Assembly: GCA_963969365.1 (NCBI GenBank)
Contig: OZ017750.1
Coordinates: 1,426,001-1,490,000 of the forward strand
Reading direction: 5' to 3'
Length of the DNA stretch: 64,000 nucleotides
Origin: Asterochloris sp. CNOR1
Lineage: Eukaryota > Chlorophyta > Trebouxiophyceae > Trebouxiales > Trebouxiaceae
Shown here: positions 15,776-27,000 of the stretch, one piece after another
Position numbering within the stretch: the stretch's first letter is position 1
Layout: each line of letters starts with the position of its first letter
The notes under the pieces: model-generated
What the model saw: only the letters and a program-made list of their open reading frames with translations
Told to the model about the DNA's origin: nothing
Databases searched by the model: none
Made by a program: the position numbers and the translations under genes

Positions 15776-18700
15776 ATGGCAAGGTGCCTCCAGCTGGCAG
15801 CTGTGAGGGGCTACAAATCTGCCACAGGGCTGTATGGCAATACATTGCTGCAGCAGCCCCAGGACTGGCTTAGAGTTGCTGAAGAGAGCATTGCCAAGTG
15901 GGTTCTGCATGAGAGTGGCCCAAGCTCATGCCATCCCGGCCCTGTCTCAGACGTTCAGTGCACTCTTGCAGATGCCAAGCATTGGTCCAGCAGATCTGCC
16001 AAGACAGCCCCTCAGCAGGCACTGTGCAGCTGGTGGATGAAATCTCTGACAATGTGAGCACCATGCCTCTGCATGTACGAGTCCATGCATGCCTCTGAGA
16101 GCTGTCCAAAGCAAGGTGCTCAAGCCTGGCCCACATCGCAGGTGTGCCAAGCCCATGACCAGGCAGAGTTCTGCCGCCAGACCCACATTGACAATGCCTG
16201 GCGGCAGGAGGCCACCCATGCCGTGCTGCACCTGGGAGGTGAGGTGTGTTCTTATGGCCAGCCTGGATGTGTCTGCCATATGCTTGTGACAGTGTTGTCC
16301 ATGCCATCTGTTGCAAACTGCCTGCAGGGTATGTGCAGCAGCTCAACATGCACTCTGGTCTGTACAGCAGCCTCTCCAGGGCCCTCAGCCAGTACGAGCA
16401 GGCTGCAGCACAAGGTGGACAGGAAGGACAGGTCAGGTGTGCATGTGGCACTGCGCAGTTGCAGTGCCCACAGCGCAGCTCAGCAGGTGCTTCATCAACG
16501 GCCCCTGCAGATTTCTCACTTTCTGTAGGCTGGACAACACACAGCTTCCGGCTGGACGCCAGAAGCTGTGCTGGTCGCAAAGGCGCTCAAACTGGACTTT
16601 GAGCACAGGGGCGTGCACCTGACTGCTGGGCAGCAGCAGCGTGCTCTGGAGCTGACGATCAGCATTGAGGGGCTGGGCATGCGCTTTGGTGAGTGCATTG
16701 ATCTGATGACCCAAGCACATCAATGAGCTGATCAGCCGTTTAGGCTGCCCTCTCAGAGCATCAGCGGACTGGTGTCATCCTAGGTCATGTAAGGGACTGC
16801 TCATGTGAGCTGCACTCATCACGCTGTGTTGTGGGCTGCAGCAGCAGAGAGATGACTACCTTGCCCTGCCTGCAGCGCAGCAGGCAGCAGTCTCAGAAGC
16901 CATGGACTCAGTGCGTCTGACACGCAGCCAGCAAAACACAGTCGTCAGCACTGGCGCCCTGTCTGGCCCCGTGCACAGGCACGGCAGGGGACAGTCTAGG
17001 TCAGTCAAGCTTACACCCGGGGGCGCAATGTCAGTGCTGTGGAATTCGGACGACAGGGATGTCAGACAGAAGGCGAGTCAGGACCTGCACAGATTGTGCC
17101 TTGCGGCCAAGCAGCATGCCTTCAGGCCGCTGCAGTGTTCAGCCCGGCCTCTGCGTGCCTGACCAGCCCCCAGCAGCCAATCAGCATGCTGCACAGTCTT
17201 TGCGCTGCAGGTATGGCAGGCCTACATGCAGTCACCGAGTGCCAACAGCCCAGTGCTCCTAGAGCTGGTGCACCAGCGGCATGAGCTCGCAAGCCTTCTA
17301 GGTCAGCTGCTTCTGCTGCCAGCGCTCAACTTGCCTGCACGTGCAGCATGGCAGTCAGGCGTCTCAGGCACCATGACCTCTGCTGCAGGCTTCCCATCTC
17401 ACTCACACATGCAGGCAGCAGGCGCATCCCTTGCACAAAGCCCAGCTGCTGTGCATCAATTCCTGGAGCAGGCACTCCACAAGACCCGGTCACAGGTGAC
17501 TTTTGCATTCCCTGCAAGATCAGGAGCAGTACGCCAGCTTCGTGACGCTCGATGCCTGGCTGCAGGCAGATGCAGACTGGCACCTGCTAAACAAGATACT
17601 GCAGCAGCAAGTCAACCAGCCCGCTGCAGTGTGCCAAGCCTGGGACACATGCCGCTTGACGGCCATTGCCAGGGTGAGGCTGCCTCAGCGAGGTGCTGAA
17701 CCTGCAGCATCTGGCATTGTGTGGTGGCATTGTGATGCTTTGTGCAGTGTGGCTGTGTGATGTTCTGGAGACCAGCAGGTCAAATGGTGCCGGGCAGCTC
17801 ATCATACTCTTGTGGTGGCTTGCTGACTGATGCCTCCGCTGGCAGGCGCAGGCAGGTGGCTCTGACGCCATCAATGATTACCTCTCTTTGAACAATGTCC
17901 TCAATGGGCTGGCCATGGTGTTGGAGATCACCACAGGCGTCAAGCTGCAGTCTGAGCAGCTGCAGCCAGGTACCACTTTAGGCTGGCGACTTGTTGCTGA
18001 GCAACAAGGTGCAGTCTCTCAAGCCTGCAGCCTCTGTGCAGGTGAGGGCTGGGCGCCTGGGGTGCAGAAGCTGGCACTGCAGCACCCCGATGAAGGCCTG
18101 ATGGGCCACATATACTTGGACTGCAACCCAAGGTGACTATGACTCATCACCTTTAGGCACTGAGCCAGCTAGCATGGTGCCTGCATGCTGCACACTTTGG
18201 GTGGGGGCGTTCTCACTTGTCGGTGAGAGGTCCCATACCTGCCCTCTGAGTATCTTGCCTGATCGCAGGGCGGGCAAATTTGCTGGGTCTGCCCACTTCA
18301 CGCTGCGCAGCGGCAGGCAGCAAGGTGACGGCTTGCGCCAGCTGCCTCTGGTGGCACTTGTGCTCAGCCTGCCGGAGGGTGGCCACCAGCTGCTCAGCCA
18401 CAGCCAGGCGTCAACTCTGTTTCACGAATTTGGGCACGCCCTGCACAGCCTGCTGTCCAAAACGCAGTTTCAGCACCTGTCAGGTGCGGCTGCGCCCTGC
18501 CCGCTCGCAGGTCTTCAGGTCTCTGCTGGGATGAGTCTTGTGCTGCTCAGGTCTAAGAACCAGCTTCGCTCTGTGCCTGCTGCCCAGCTCTGGCATGCTG
18601 CCCATCGTCCTGCTGGCCATGGTCATCCACTTGCTAGGGTGTGCATACTTGGCACAGCTTGCTGTCCACATCACACCTGCAGCCAATGCCGGCCTGCACC

Positions 18701-19677
18701 CTGCGCATGCCTCTGCTGCACCCAGTGCCACTCCTGCCCAAGTTTGATGCACAGCTTTCGCATGCCAGTCCTTGATCCCGGTGCAGGAACAAGGGGTGCC
18801 ATGGACATTATGGAGGTGCCCTCCCACTTCTATCAGATGTATGCCAGCGATCCAACAACTCTGCAGATGTTTGCCCGCCACTTCCAGTCTGGGGAGAGCG
18901 TGCCGCCAGCTCTCATTGACAGGCTGTTGATTGGCCTTAGAGCAGGCAGTGCACTCTCCCTACAGGAGCAGGTGAGTGCACCGCTGTCATTGAACGCACT
19001 TCACCCGCCCAGGCCAACCATGCTGCAGGCCCTCATCATACCTTGGCTTCTAAGGCTGCCAGGAGAACAAGTCTTCACAAGTCTCCCTGCTTGCATGTCT
19101 GCAGCTCATCGACTGCAGTCTGGACCTTTGGTTGCATGGTGAGAACCTGCCAGGGTCAGATGCTGCCCTCCAGCAGCTGGTGGACAGCCTCTATGCTGAG
19201 CACAGCACCGTGCCAGGCTTCCAGGGGTCTCGCAAACATCTCAGGTGACGCCTGCCTCATGCTGCACCTGAGCAGATGGCATGCAGTGTTTGCGAACCCC
19301 TTTCACCTGCTCTTGTGCCGCAGGTTTGCTCATCTGGTGGGCTACGGAGGTTGCTACTACTCCTATGTCTATGCAGCCAGCCTGGCTGGCAGCCTCTGGA
19401 ATCGCTACTGCAGTGAATCTCCCCTGAGCAGGGAGGCAGGTGGGTGTATGTAGCTGTGGGCTGCAGTTGCCCATGCGCACCAGCTGAAAAGCTTGCTGCT
19501 GCTTTAGGTCACGCAATCCGGTCCAAGCTGCTTCAGCCTGGTGGTGCGCAGCATCCGCTGGACACTGTGGAGAGTTTGCTGGGCGGACATGCAATGCTGC
19601 AGCTTGGTACAGGCAGCAATAGAGGCTATGCGCCCCGCTGGCAAGGGCTGTTTAGATTCAATGGCATGCCCTGCTAA
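15776..19677 (+). CDS. Mitochondrial intermediate peptidase (M3A metallopeptidase, OCT1/MIP type)
   Basis: Zinc endopeptidase that removes an octapeptide from partly processed mitochondrial precursors. Exons: 15776-15897, 15972-16053, 16142-16238, 16328-16431, 16529-16688, 16842-17072, 17211-17301, 17399-17495, 17524-17673, 17846-17969, 18042-18132, 18269-18483, 18787-18971, 19105-19244, 19324-19439, 19508-19677. N-terminal GLYGNTLLQQPQDWLRVAEE and LVDEISDNVCQAHDQAEFCR are MIP-like. HEFGH (18423-18437) gives two zinc ligands and the catalytic Glu; the following GTRGAMDIMEVPSH supplies the third ligand region. FAHLVGYGGCYYSYVYA near the end is typical of M3. The exon ending 17072 uses a GC donor (GCGAGT). 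The junction 16688/16842 is out of phase, so a very small exon may be missing. The start leaves only about 15 residues before the conserved part, short for a mitochondrial presequence, so an upstream exon is possible. Confidence 0.9.
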
Positions 19678-19769
19678 CAAGCACTCTTGAGTCTCATCAG
19701 TTTGATGACTTTCATGATCATGTGAGTACTCACTAGTGTCACTTCCGTTATCTCCAATTTCCCCCCAAG

Positions 19770-20749
19770 ATCAAGACGCACAGCGCTCAGAGGAATCGCG
19801 GGCCAGCAGCAAGGATGGCGTTTGCTTCACGGACCCCTCCAAAGCAAGCCTGTGTACAGAACATGCTGCTGCAATAGATGCGCGATGCAGGCTGATGCTG
19901 CAAGAGTGAGCCCTGCAGGAGGCGCACCATCTCCCGCCAGCTGAGTCTGACTCCTGTAGTCCCTGGCACAGATCACTTCGACGGCGGGAGCCAGCCGGAC
20001 ACAGATGATCAGTCCACAGCCAGCAGGTCTGGTGTTGTTGCAGCATCAGGAAAGCCATCCGGCTGGTGAGTGCAAGTGCAGGTGCCCTATGATTGCTGTG
20101 GCCATGACACAGTGACCCTGCACGCTGTGATGCTGCTGCAGGAGTGCAGCTGATGCTGGGAAGGTCATAGGCTTTGGAGAAACTGACAAGCTGGCCGCAT
20201 CAGGTGCGCAAGTGACTCCATGCAGCTCCCCCCAGCGCAAGGCTGTCCAGGGGAGGGCAGCAGAGGCAGGGCCCCCTGTCTCCATCAATCATGCTGATGT
20301 TTGCTAGATAGGGCCAGCTCACTCCAGTGCCTATGCTGCAGACCTTAGCAAGAGCCATGTCTGGAGATGCGGCACATCGACTGCCAGCTCTCAGCAAGGA
20401 GGTCCTGCAGGCTCTGGCTGACAAGCTGCAGACCACAGCTCGTAGTGGCACATACACACAGGAGGCCTCTACAGATCCTGCCCTGGTGTCGACTTTTGCG
20501 CAGCACCTGCAGGTGCAGGCGGTGCTACATAGCGTGTGCTTGCCCTGCCCAGCCTGCCCTGGCCTGACTGCTACCCTGTCTGTGTAGGCTTCTATTGTGG
20601 GCTGCGTCGCGCGCCATACAGCACGCAGGAGCCATCTAGCCTCTGTGCTCTTCCTCATGATCGCCATTGCGCTGTTCTGTCTGACCCTGTACGCATCCCT
20701 GAGCCAGTGCGCTTGCCCGTCTGGCCAGCTTGGCGATGTGCTGACATGA
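19770..20749 (+). CDS. Unknown protein with C-terminal transmembrane helix
   Basis: I do not recognise the family. Exons supported by frame and splice sites: 19919-20065, 20142-20211, 20312-20512, 20588-20749; a further coding-like piece lies at 19770-19908. The N-terminal part is polar and Ser/Thr/Asp-rich (TDHFDGGSQPDTDDQ). The middle looks helical (LSKEVLQALADKLQTTARSG). The end has one hydrophobic helix, SVLFLMIAIALFCLTLYASL, followed by about 14 residues (SQCACPSGQLGDVLT) and a stop at 20749. This suggests a tail-anchored or single-pass membrane protein. The start codon is not resolved. The pieces at 19908 and 19919 are separated by a 13-nt GTGAGCCCTGCAG stretch that looks like a complete but impossibly short intron. 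Confidence 0.55.
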
Positions 20750-21096
20750 AGCACAGTCTGCCGTCTGCGGCATGCCTCTATAATGCTGAGCTGCCTTTGA
20801 CGGTCTGCGGAACGATTACAAACCTCTGTCCTCCTCATTCACGCATTGTTAGGGACTGCTGCTGCAGTGGCAAGAGATGCCCCCTGTAAGACTCATCCCC
20901 TGATGTCACATGAAACATGTTGCATGAGATACAGGAAGAGTTGCAAGGCCAGGCGGTGGCCCGCAGCTGACAAATGATAGTGCAGATATTCTAACATTCA
21001 GAAGATTGTCTGCAGCTTGATTTGGCAAAGGGCTCAGTTACACTAAAGGTGCCAGCAGCCTGCCGGAAGTGAGAGCTTCTCGAGCAGCCCGGCGCC
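20750..21096. other. Intergenic interval upstream of the GYF gene
   Basis: About 350 bp between the stop of the membrane-anchored protein and the first ATG of the GYF gene. I see no exon or recognisable regulatory motif; the GYF gene promoter should lie here. Confidence 0.5.
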
Positions 21097-24000
21097 ATGC
21101 GCTCAGGCAGGCTATTTGAAGAGGATGCTGGCAGGTGCACAGGCGCCCTGATCAGTTTGATCTGTCAGAGCACACTCAGGCCAGGCCTGGGCAACTTTGC
21201 TTCTGCTGCAGGAAACATCCTTCTAGGGAGCACAAGCCCGTGGACCAGCCAGCCGGCAGTCATGATGACTGGGATGCTGAACGCCCCCGCCGCTATGGTG
21301 GAGGTGGAGGAGGCGACAGGAATCGTGGTCCTGGATGGTGAGGCAATGCCAGGGACATGTTGCTCACTGGCGCCTGTGGCCGCGCACAGGTTCCCCGCTG
21401 CTTCTCAAATAAGTCACTCCCACATCAAAGTCGGTTTCCTGACTGGTGCAGGTTCCTGCATGACGACCGGGATGGCCAGACTGGCTTCAACAAGCCACGC
21501 GAAGGCGGCAGGGTTGCTCCAGTAAGCACTGGCCAGATGACCTGCTGCCCTCTGCCAGGCTCCCCGTCCTCCACCTGAAAGAGCATGCTGATCTGGACTG
21601 TCCACTGCAGGTCGGCCAGACCCCAGCAGAGTGGTGAGTGGGGCCAGCACACAGCAGGCTGCAGCAGGCCATCTGGGGTGAACCAGCATGTCCTCTGATT
21701 GGGCCGCAATGCCTGGCTTGCCTGCTATGTGCTTTGGAAAGCAGATGTGCTGCCTGTGTCCTGGCAGCACTGCGAGCAGTGCTCCTGCAGGGAGGGGAAC
21801 AGAGGGGGAGGGGTTGATCGCGGCGGGGCCGGCGGCAGGCCAAGCAGAGGTGCGAGCTGTCTGCACAGCAAGCCCACAGGCCTTTGCTGTTTGGTAACGC
21901 GACAGAGTTACCTCACTTGCCCACTCACGCCACAGCGGCAATGTGATGCATAGCACACCTTTCTAATTAGGCACACAAGGGGCACAGAGTCCAGCACACA
22001 CCTCGTGAGACCAGCATTGCATGCTCCTGAAACATGATCCAGGTGGCACAGCAACCTGCAGGCGGCCGTGGCGGCGGGCCAGCAGCCGCTCCAGCCTCTG
22101 CCCCTCCACCAGACGTGTGGTTCTACAAGGACCCCAGCGGCAATGAGCAAGGCCCATTTGCAGCCCCCAAGCTGCTGAAGTGGGTTGAGCAGGGCTACTT
22201 CTCTAGTGATCTTCCCGTGAGTCTCCAACATCTGTCATTCAGGACTTGAAGCATCATCACCTGCTGGAGCGTGGCATCCTGGTGGCAGCCTTGGTATGGG
22301 CAAGCAGCAGGGAGCTGGGCTGGGACAACCCCCAAGCCCTCCCCCCGCGCCCTTCAGCCCCGGGGGCACTGAATGTTTTGTGCTTGTTCCAGCATGTTTG
22401 TTTGTTGCAGCTTTACCTTCTGCAGATGTGCAGTGCGGAGTGCTACCCATCTGCTGCAAAGTGGTGTCCTCCTGCAGGTCCGCAAGGACCCCAACAGGAC
22501 CTATACACCTTTAGACAACCTGCTGGATGGGCTTAAGGCCGAGGCAGCTGCAGCATCAGCAGCAGTGGGCCGTTCTACAGTGCGTGTGCTGACAGTGCCA
22601 GCCCCCAAGCCAGTGCAGAGGGAGCCCAGGCGCAGTGGGGTGGGTTCACAATGATGCTGTGTGCAGAGCCACTTTGCAGCATGCTCTTCGGCTGGCATCC
22701 CACGACTCAGGCTTACACCTGCCGCCATTTGCCATGCCTTGCAGGCTTCACTGCACTGCTTGCTGGCTCACACACTCAGTCTTATCCACCGTGCAGGGCG
22801 CAAACAGGCGCAATAGAGGTGGCTATGACGAGCATGATGCAGAGCCGCCAGCAAGACCTGTGAGACTGCTGACAAAACACTCACCGGCAGGGTTGGGTGA
22901 TCGCAGCCTCAGTGGTGTCAGACGTGTCTGCACCTCTGTGACAAGCTGCATTGCTTGCTCTGACCAGCAGGCTCTGCATGCACAGCACCTTGGCAGCAAG
23001 GCTGGAAGGCAGCAGGCATGTTCGTTGTTATCACAAAGGCTTGGTCTGCTTGCAAGTTGAGCACACAGTGTTGAGCGCAACTGTCTGCACAAATTCTGCT
23101 TGACGCATATGGGCTCAACATGCACCCTGGCAGGCAACAGCTGGCTGCAGTCTGTGTCCCCTCATGTGGGCCTGTCCCACATCCAGTGTGGCAGATGGCA
23201 CCCTGGCGGGCCACAGCTGGCTGCAATGTTGGTCGCCTCACCTGGGCTTGACCTTTCTGCAGGATGGCAGGCCGCACCCTGCCGAGGCGCTGCTGAGTGA
23301 TGGGATGCGGCGCCCGCGGGAGCAGCAGCGGCAGCCTGCCCGACAGCCTGCTGCTGACTGGGACGGCATCCAGCAGGGTGGCACTGTACGCAGCACCAAC
23401 GGCCGTGGCACCAGCGCAGGCCGCACCGGCTGGGAGGACAGCTCGCCCAAGGTGGGCCGGACCCACGATCAGTCTTGTCCCTCCTCTGCAAACCTTATTC
23501 AGGCACCATGCCAGACCCACGACACAGTCATGGCCTGCCTCTGCAGTCTCATCAAGGCAACAAGTTGGCCACTGCCTTGCATGCTTGCTCCGCTCATGTG
23601 TGCCTTGGGGAGCCTCAGCCAGGAGCTAAAGCATTCTCATTGGCCAAACCTGGGGCCCTCCTGCAAGGGTTCACTGCCATGCAGGGCAAGCTTATTGAAG
23701 CAGCTTGAATTGTGCCCGCAGGCTGGTGCTGGTGGTGGAGGCGAGGACCCAGGCTATGAGCGGCCCAGGGGGACTGCCTTTGTGAATGCTGGGGGAAGCA
23801 GCCCCCGTCGGGAGGCCAGGCCCAAGCGTGCAGCAGCTCAGGCGGCAGTGCCTGCCCCCGGGACAAAGCCCCAGGTTTCAAACTCGGAGTGGACCATTGC
23901 TCGCAAGCTGTTCTATGTCCAGGGCAAGCAGGTGACCACAGCATCTGATGCCTTGGGAGGTTGGCGATCCTCATTATGGCCCGTTGGGGGGGCAGGCCAT

Positions 24001-27000
24001 GGCAGGGTGGTCTGCTATGTGCGCCAAGGTGTGTGCATAGGTGTGGCAGCTTGGGGTGTGAGGCCTGTTGCTTCAGGTTTGGGGCACAATGGCATAATGG
24101 TCAAGCCAGTCTACGGCTGCCAGCAGAACCTTTACGACAACATGCCCCAGCATCGCAGCTTATATCGGCAGTGGTGGACATGCAGCAGTTGAGGCCTCCT
24201 GTGTGGCCACAGAGTCAAGGCCTGCTCAAGGTTTGCTGCTGCTGCAGGGGGCTGAGCTGCCCATGTGGCGCTATATCGACCCAGCCGGAGCATGCCAGGG
24301 CCCTTTTGAGTCCATGGAGATGATGAAGTGGTTTGAGGGGTCATTCTTGAAGGCCAGCCTGCTGATTTGTGGCACGGTGGGTGACAACGAATGTTGGTCT
24401 GCTGACCAGGATGAGCATGCTGCCGGGCTTGTTCTGTGTGCCCTCGTGGACATGCGCTGTGGTAACAGCTTTTACCCAGCGCCTGGCTAAAGTGCTGCAG
24501 TCCTTCTTAGGACTTTCTACAATGCACAACCCCTTTGCTGGTCTGCCTCAGCCCATGTCACTGCACCCTCCTCCCCGCACACTCCAGCTGAACTTACAGC
24601 ACTCCTCTTGCCCCGGCCTCTTCAAGGGGGCGCAGGACAAGCCCTGTCACAGATCAGATGCTGCAGTTTGCTGCAGGAGTGCGGAATGCTGCCGCCCAGC
24701 TCTGCAGTTGTGCTGTGAGCTCTGCCTGCCCTACACTGTGCTGGTGCCTGCTGTGAGACAGCAAGCCTTCCCGCCTAACTTGCTGTTGCAACACAATCCC
24801 CTCTCCTGACATATGAGGGTGATGCTGGGTGCTGCAGGGTCGGAAGGACCCTGCCGCAGCAGCCAACCTGGTGCACTGTACAAATTCCCTTGGCCGGGCT
24901 AAAGCCGCCATAGGCTGCAGGGGTGGGTTGACACTGCAGCCAGTCGCTGCCTTTGCAGCACGGCCCTGAGAGCCTCTGCAGGACATGCTGAATGCTGCTG
25001 ACCACTGCAGGACCGCAAGGTGTCGCCACCCAACCTGCCCGACTCAGAGCTGTACATGACGCTGGGGGACAACATGGCCAGAATCCGCAGCGGCAAGACG
25101 TACAAGCCCATCACCCCAGCAGATATCAGGGAGTTCAGGAAAACAGGTGTCATCCTGCTCTCCGTGCAAATGCTTTGCCACACCTGTGAATGCGCAGCAC
25201 CCGCCTTGTGCCTCCCTCTTGAGCCTGGTGGCCGTCGCTTCAGGCGCTGCACGCTGAGCTGCCAGCCTGTCATGCCAGCGCATCCGGCTGGTGCAGACAA
25301 AGTGCCTCACATGACAGCCTCAGTGACCTGTGTCAAGCCCCATCATGCACAGTTTGGCAAGCCAAGTAATTACTCTGGCTGTGAGGAGATGCCAGTCATG
25401 CCGGTTCACCGCAAATGTGGAGCAACTATCGCAAGAGTAGCCCGAGTTGTGCGCAGCAGCTCAAAGCTCTCCCTGGCTTCACAGGACGCAAGCCCTGGGA
25501 GACTCATGATGCAGAGGCGGCAGCAACTGCAGCAGCTGCTGCTCATTCATCCTCACAGGCGCCTCCACAGGATGAAGAAGAGGACGAGTCTGAGAGAGAA
25601 GAAGAGGACAAGGAGGTCAGTCTGGCGATCAGTGTGTCTCAAGGCTAGGAGACAATGCCAGTCAGCCTTCATCTCTGTCACTTTGCTGCACGTGGCATCC
25701 TGAGCTACCTGACCGCAGCAGCCAGTTGCTTGGGACAATTTCTGTCTGGCAGCCTTAGACACGCTTAGTAGACATGCAGGAGCCAGCTCAGCCCAGCAAG
25801 AGCTGCCTGTTTGAAGATTCTGTGTCTCAAGGCGTCCTTGGCTGCATGCAGGTCAGGCCTATCATGGACCTGACAGCGTCCAAGGGGCTGGCCGCGCCAG
25901 AGGCTTTGCGCGGCAGCTCTCGCAATGGGCCTGCTCAAGTACGGGTTGCTTGCTGTGGCTGGACCCCCACATGTTGAATTCCCAGATGTGTTGGCGCCTC
26001 TGCTTAGGTGGCTGCCACTGCCTTTACCTTCAACCAGGATGTGGGCATCAACCTGTGCACATCTGCTCTGCACACATGCATGACAAGCGCCACCCGATCC
26101 AGCGCCAGAAAGTGACTGAAGCGGCCAGCCCGCACTCTGCTCAGGGTGCTGTTTCAAATTGCGCAGCTGCTGCGCTCTGCATGCAGCTCTCTGCTCCTAA
26201 GCATGACAGCTTGAAATGAGGCCCTTTCTGCCCGCAGCCTTGGTTCTCTGCATTTTTGTGACAGGAATTGCATCTGCCTGCAGACCGATGCGGCTGCTGC
26301 TGAGGCAGACAGCTCTGAAGACGAGGGGGGTGAAGTCACAGACGAGCCAGCACTTGAAGCTGAGGCTGAAGAAGGGGACGTCCGGGACGTCAGGGGCATG
26401 CGCGCAGCAGCCAGCGACGATGAGGAGGGTCTAGATGACGATGCAGAGGAGGAGGATGGTGGGTGCCTGGGAGGCAGCTGGTGCTGAGGATGAAATCGCT
26501 GGGTTGGACAGCACCCTGGCTGCTGAATGGCTTAGAAATGGGCTGCTTGTGTTTGTCACCTGCATCTCAACCAGCCACTTGCAATGTAGCGACCAACGAT
26601 GACAAGAAGGGCCTGAAGGGGTGCTGGGGACGACATTTGGTGCCTTGGGGGTCAGGCGCTTTGTATCCAGCTCCCAGAGAGCATGGTTGTAGTGGTGCGG
26701 CGCTGACAAGCACTCTTGCTGGCCTGCCCATGGCTGAGCAGGACAGGTTCTGGAGGGCAGCTGCTTCCAAGTAGCCTCCTGTGGCCTGCTGAAGTGCGTC
26801 TAGGCCCAGTTGACAGGCATCTGGGACGGCAGGGGCTGTCGGGTCTCGGCCTGATGTGTCTGAGGTTGTCAGTTTCATGACAGGGCTTCCAAATCCAGGG
26901 ACTGGCAGCTGACAGCAGCCAAACAAGTACTGGACTGAATGCCAAGTGATGCCTGCTTGATGCAGATGACTCTGTGGGCAGCCTGGCGGACGTGCAGGAG

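Noticed and set aside
18174-19142. Plus-strand open frame of 322 codons taken as one unspliced gene
   Set aside because: It covers several M3-peptidase exons and the introns between them. The conserved protein needs splicing at 18483/18787 and elsewhere.
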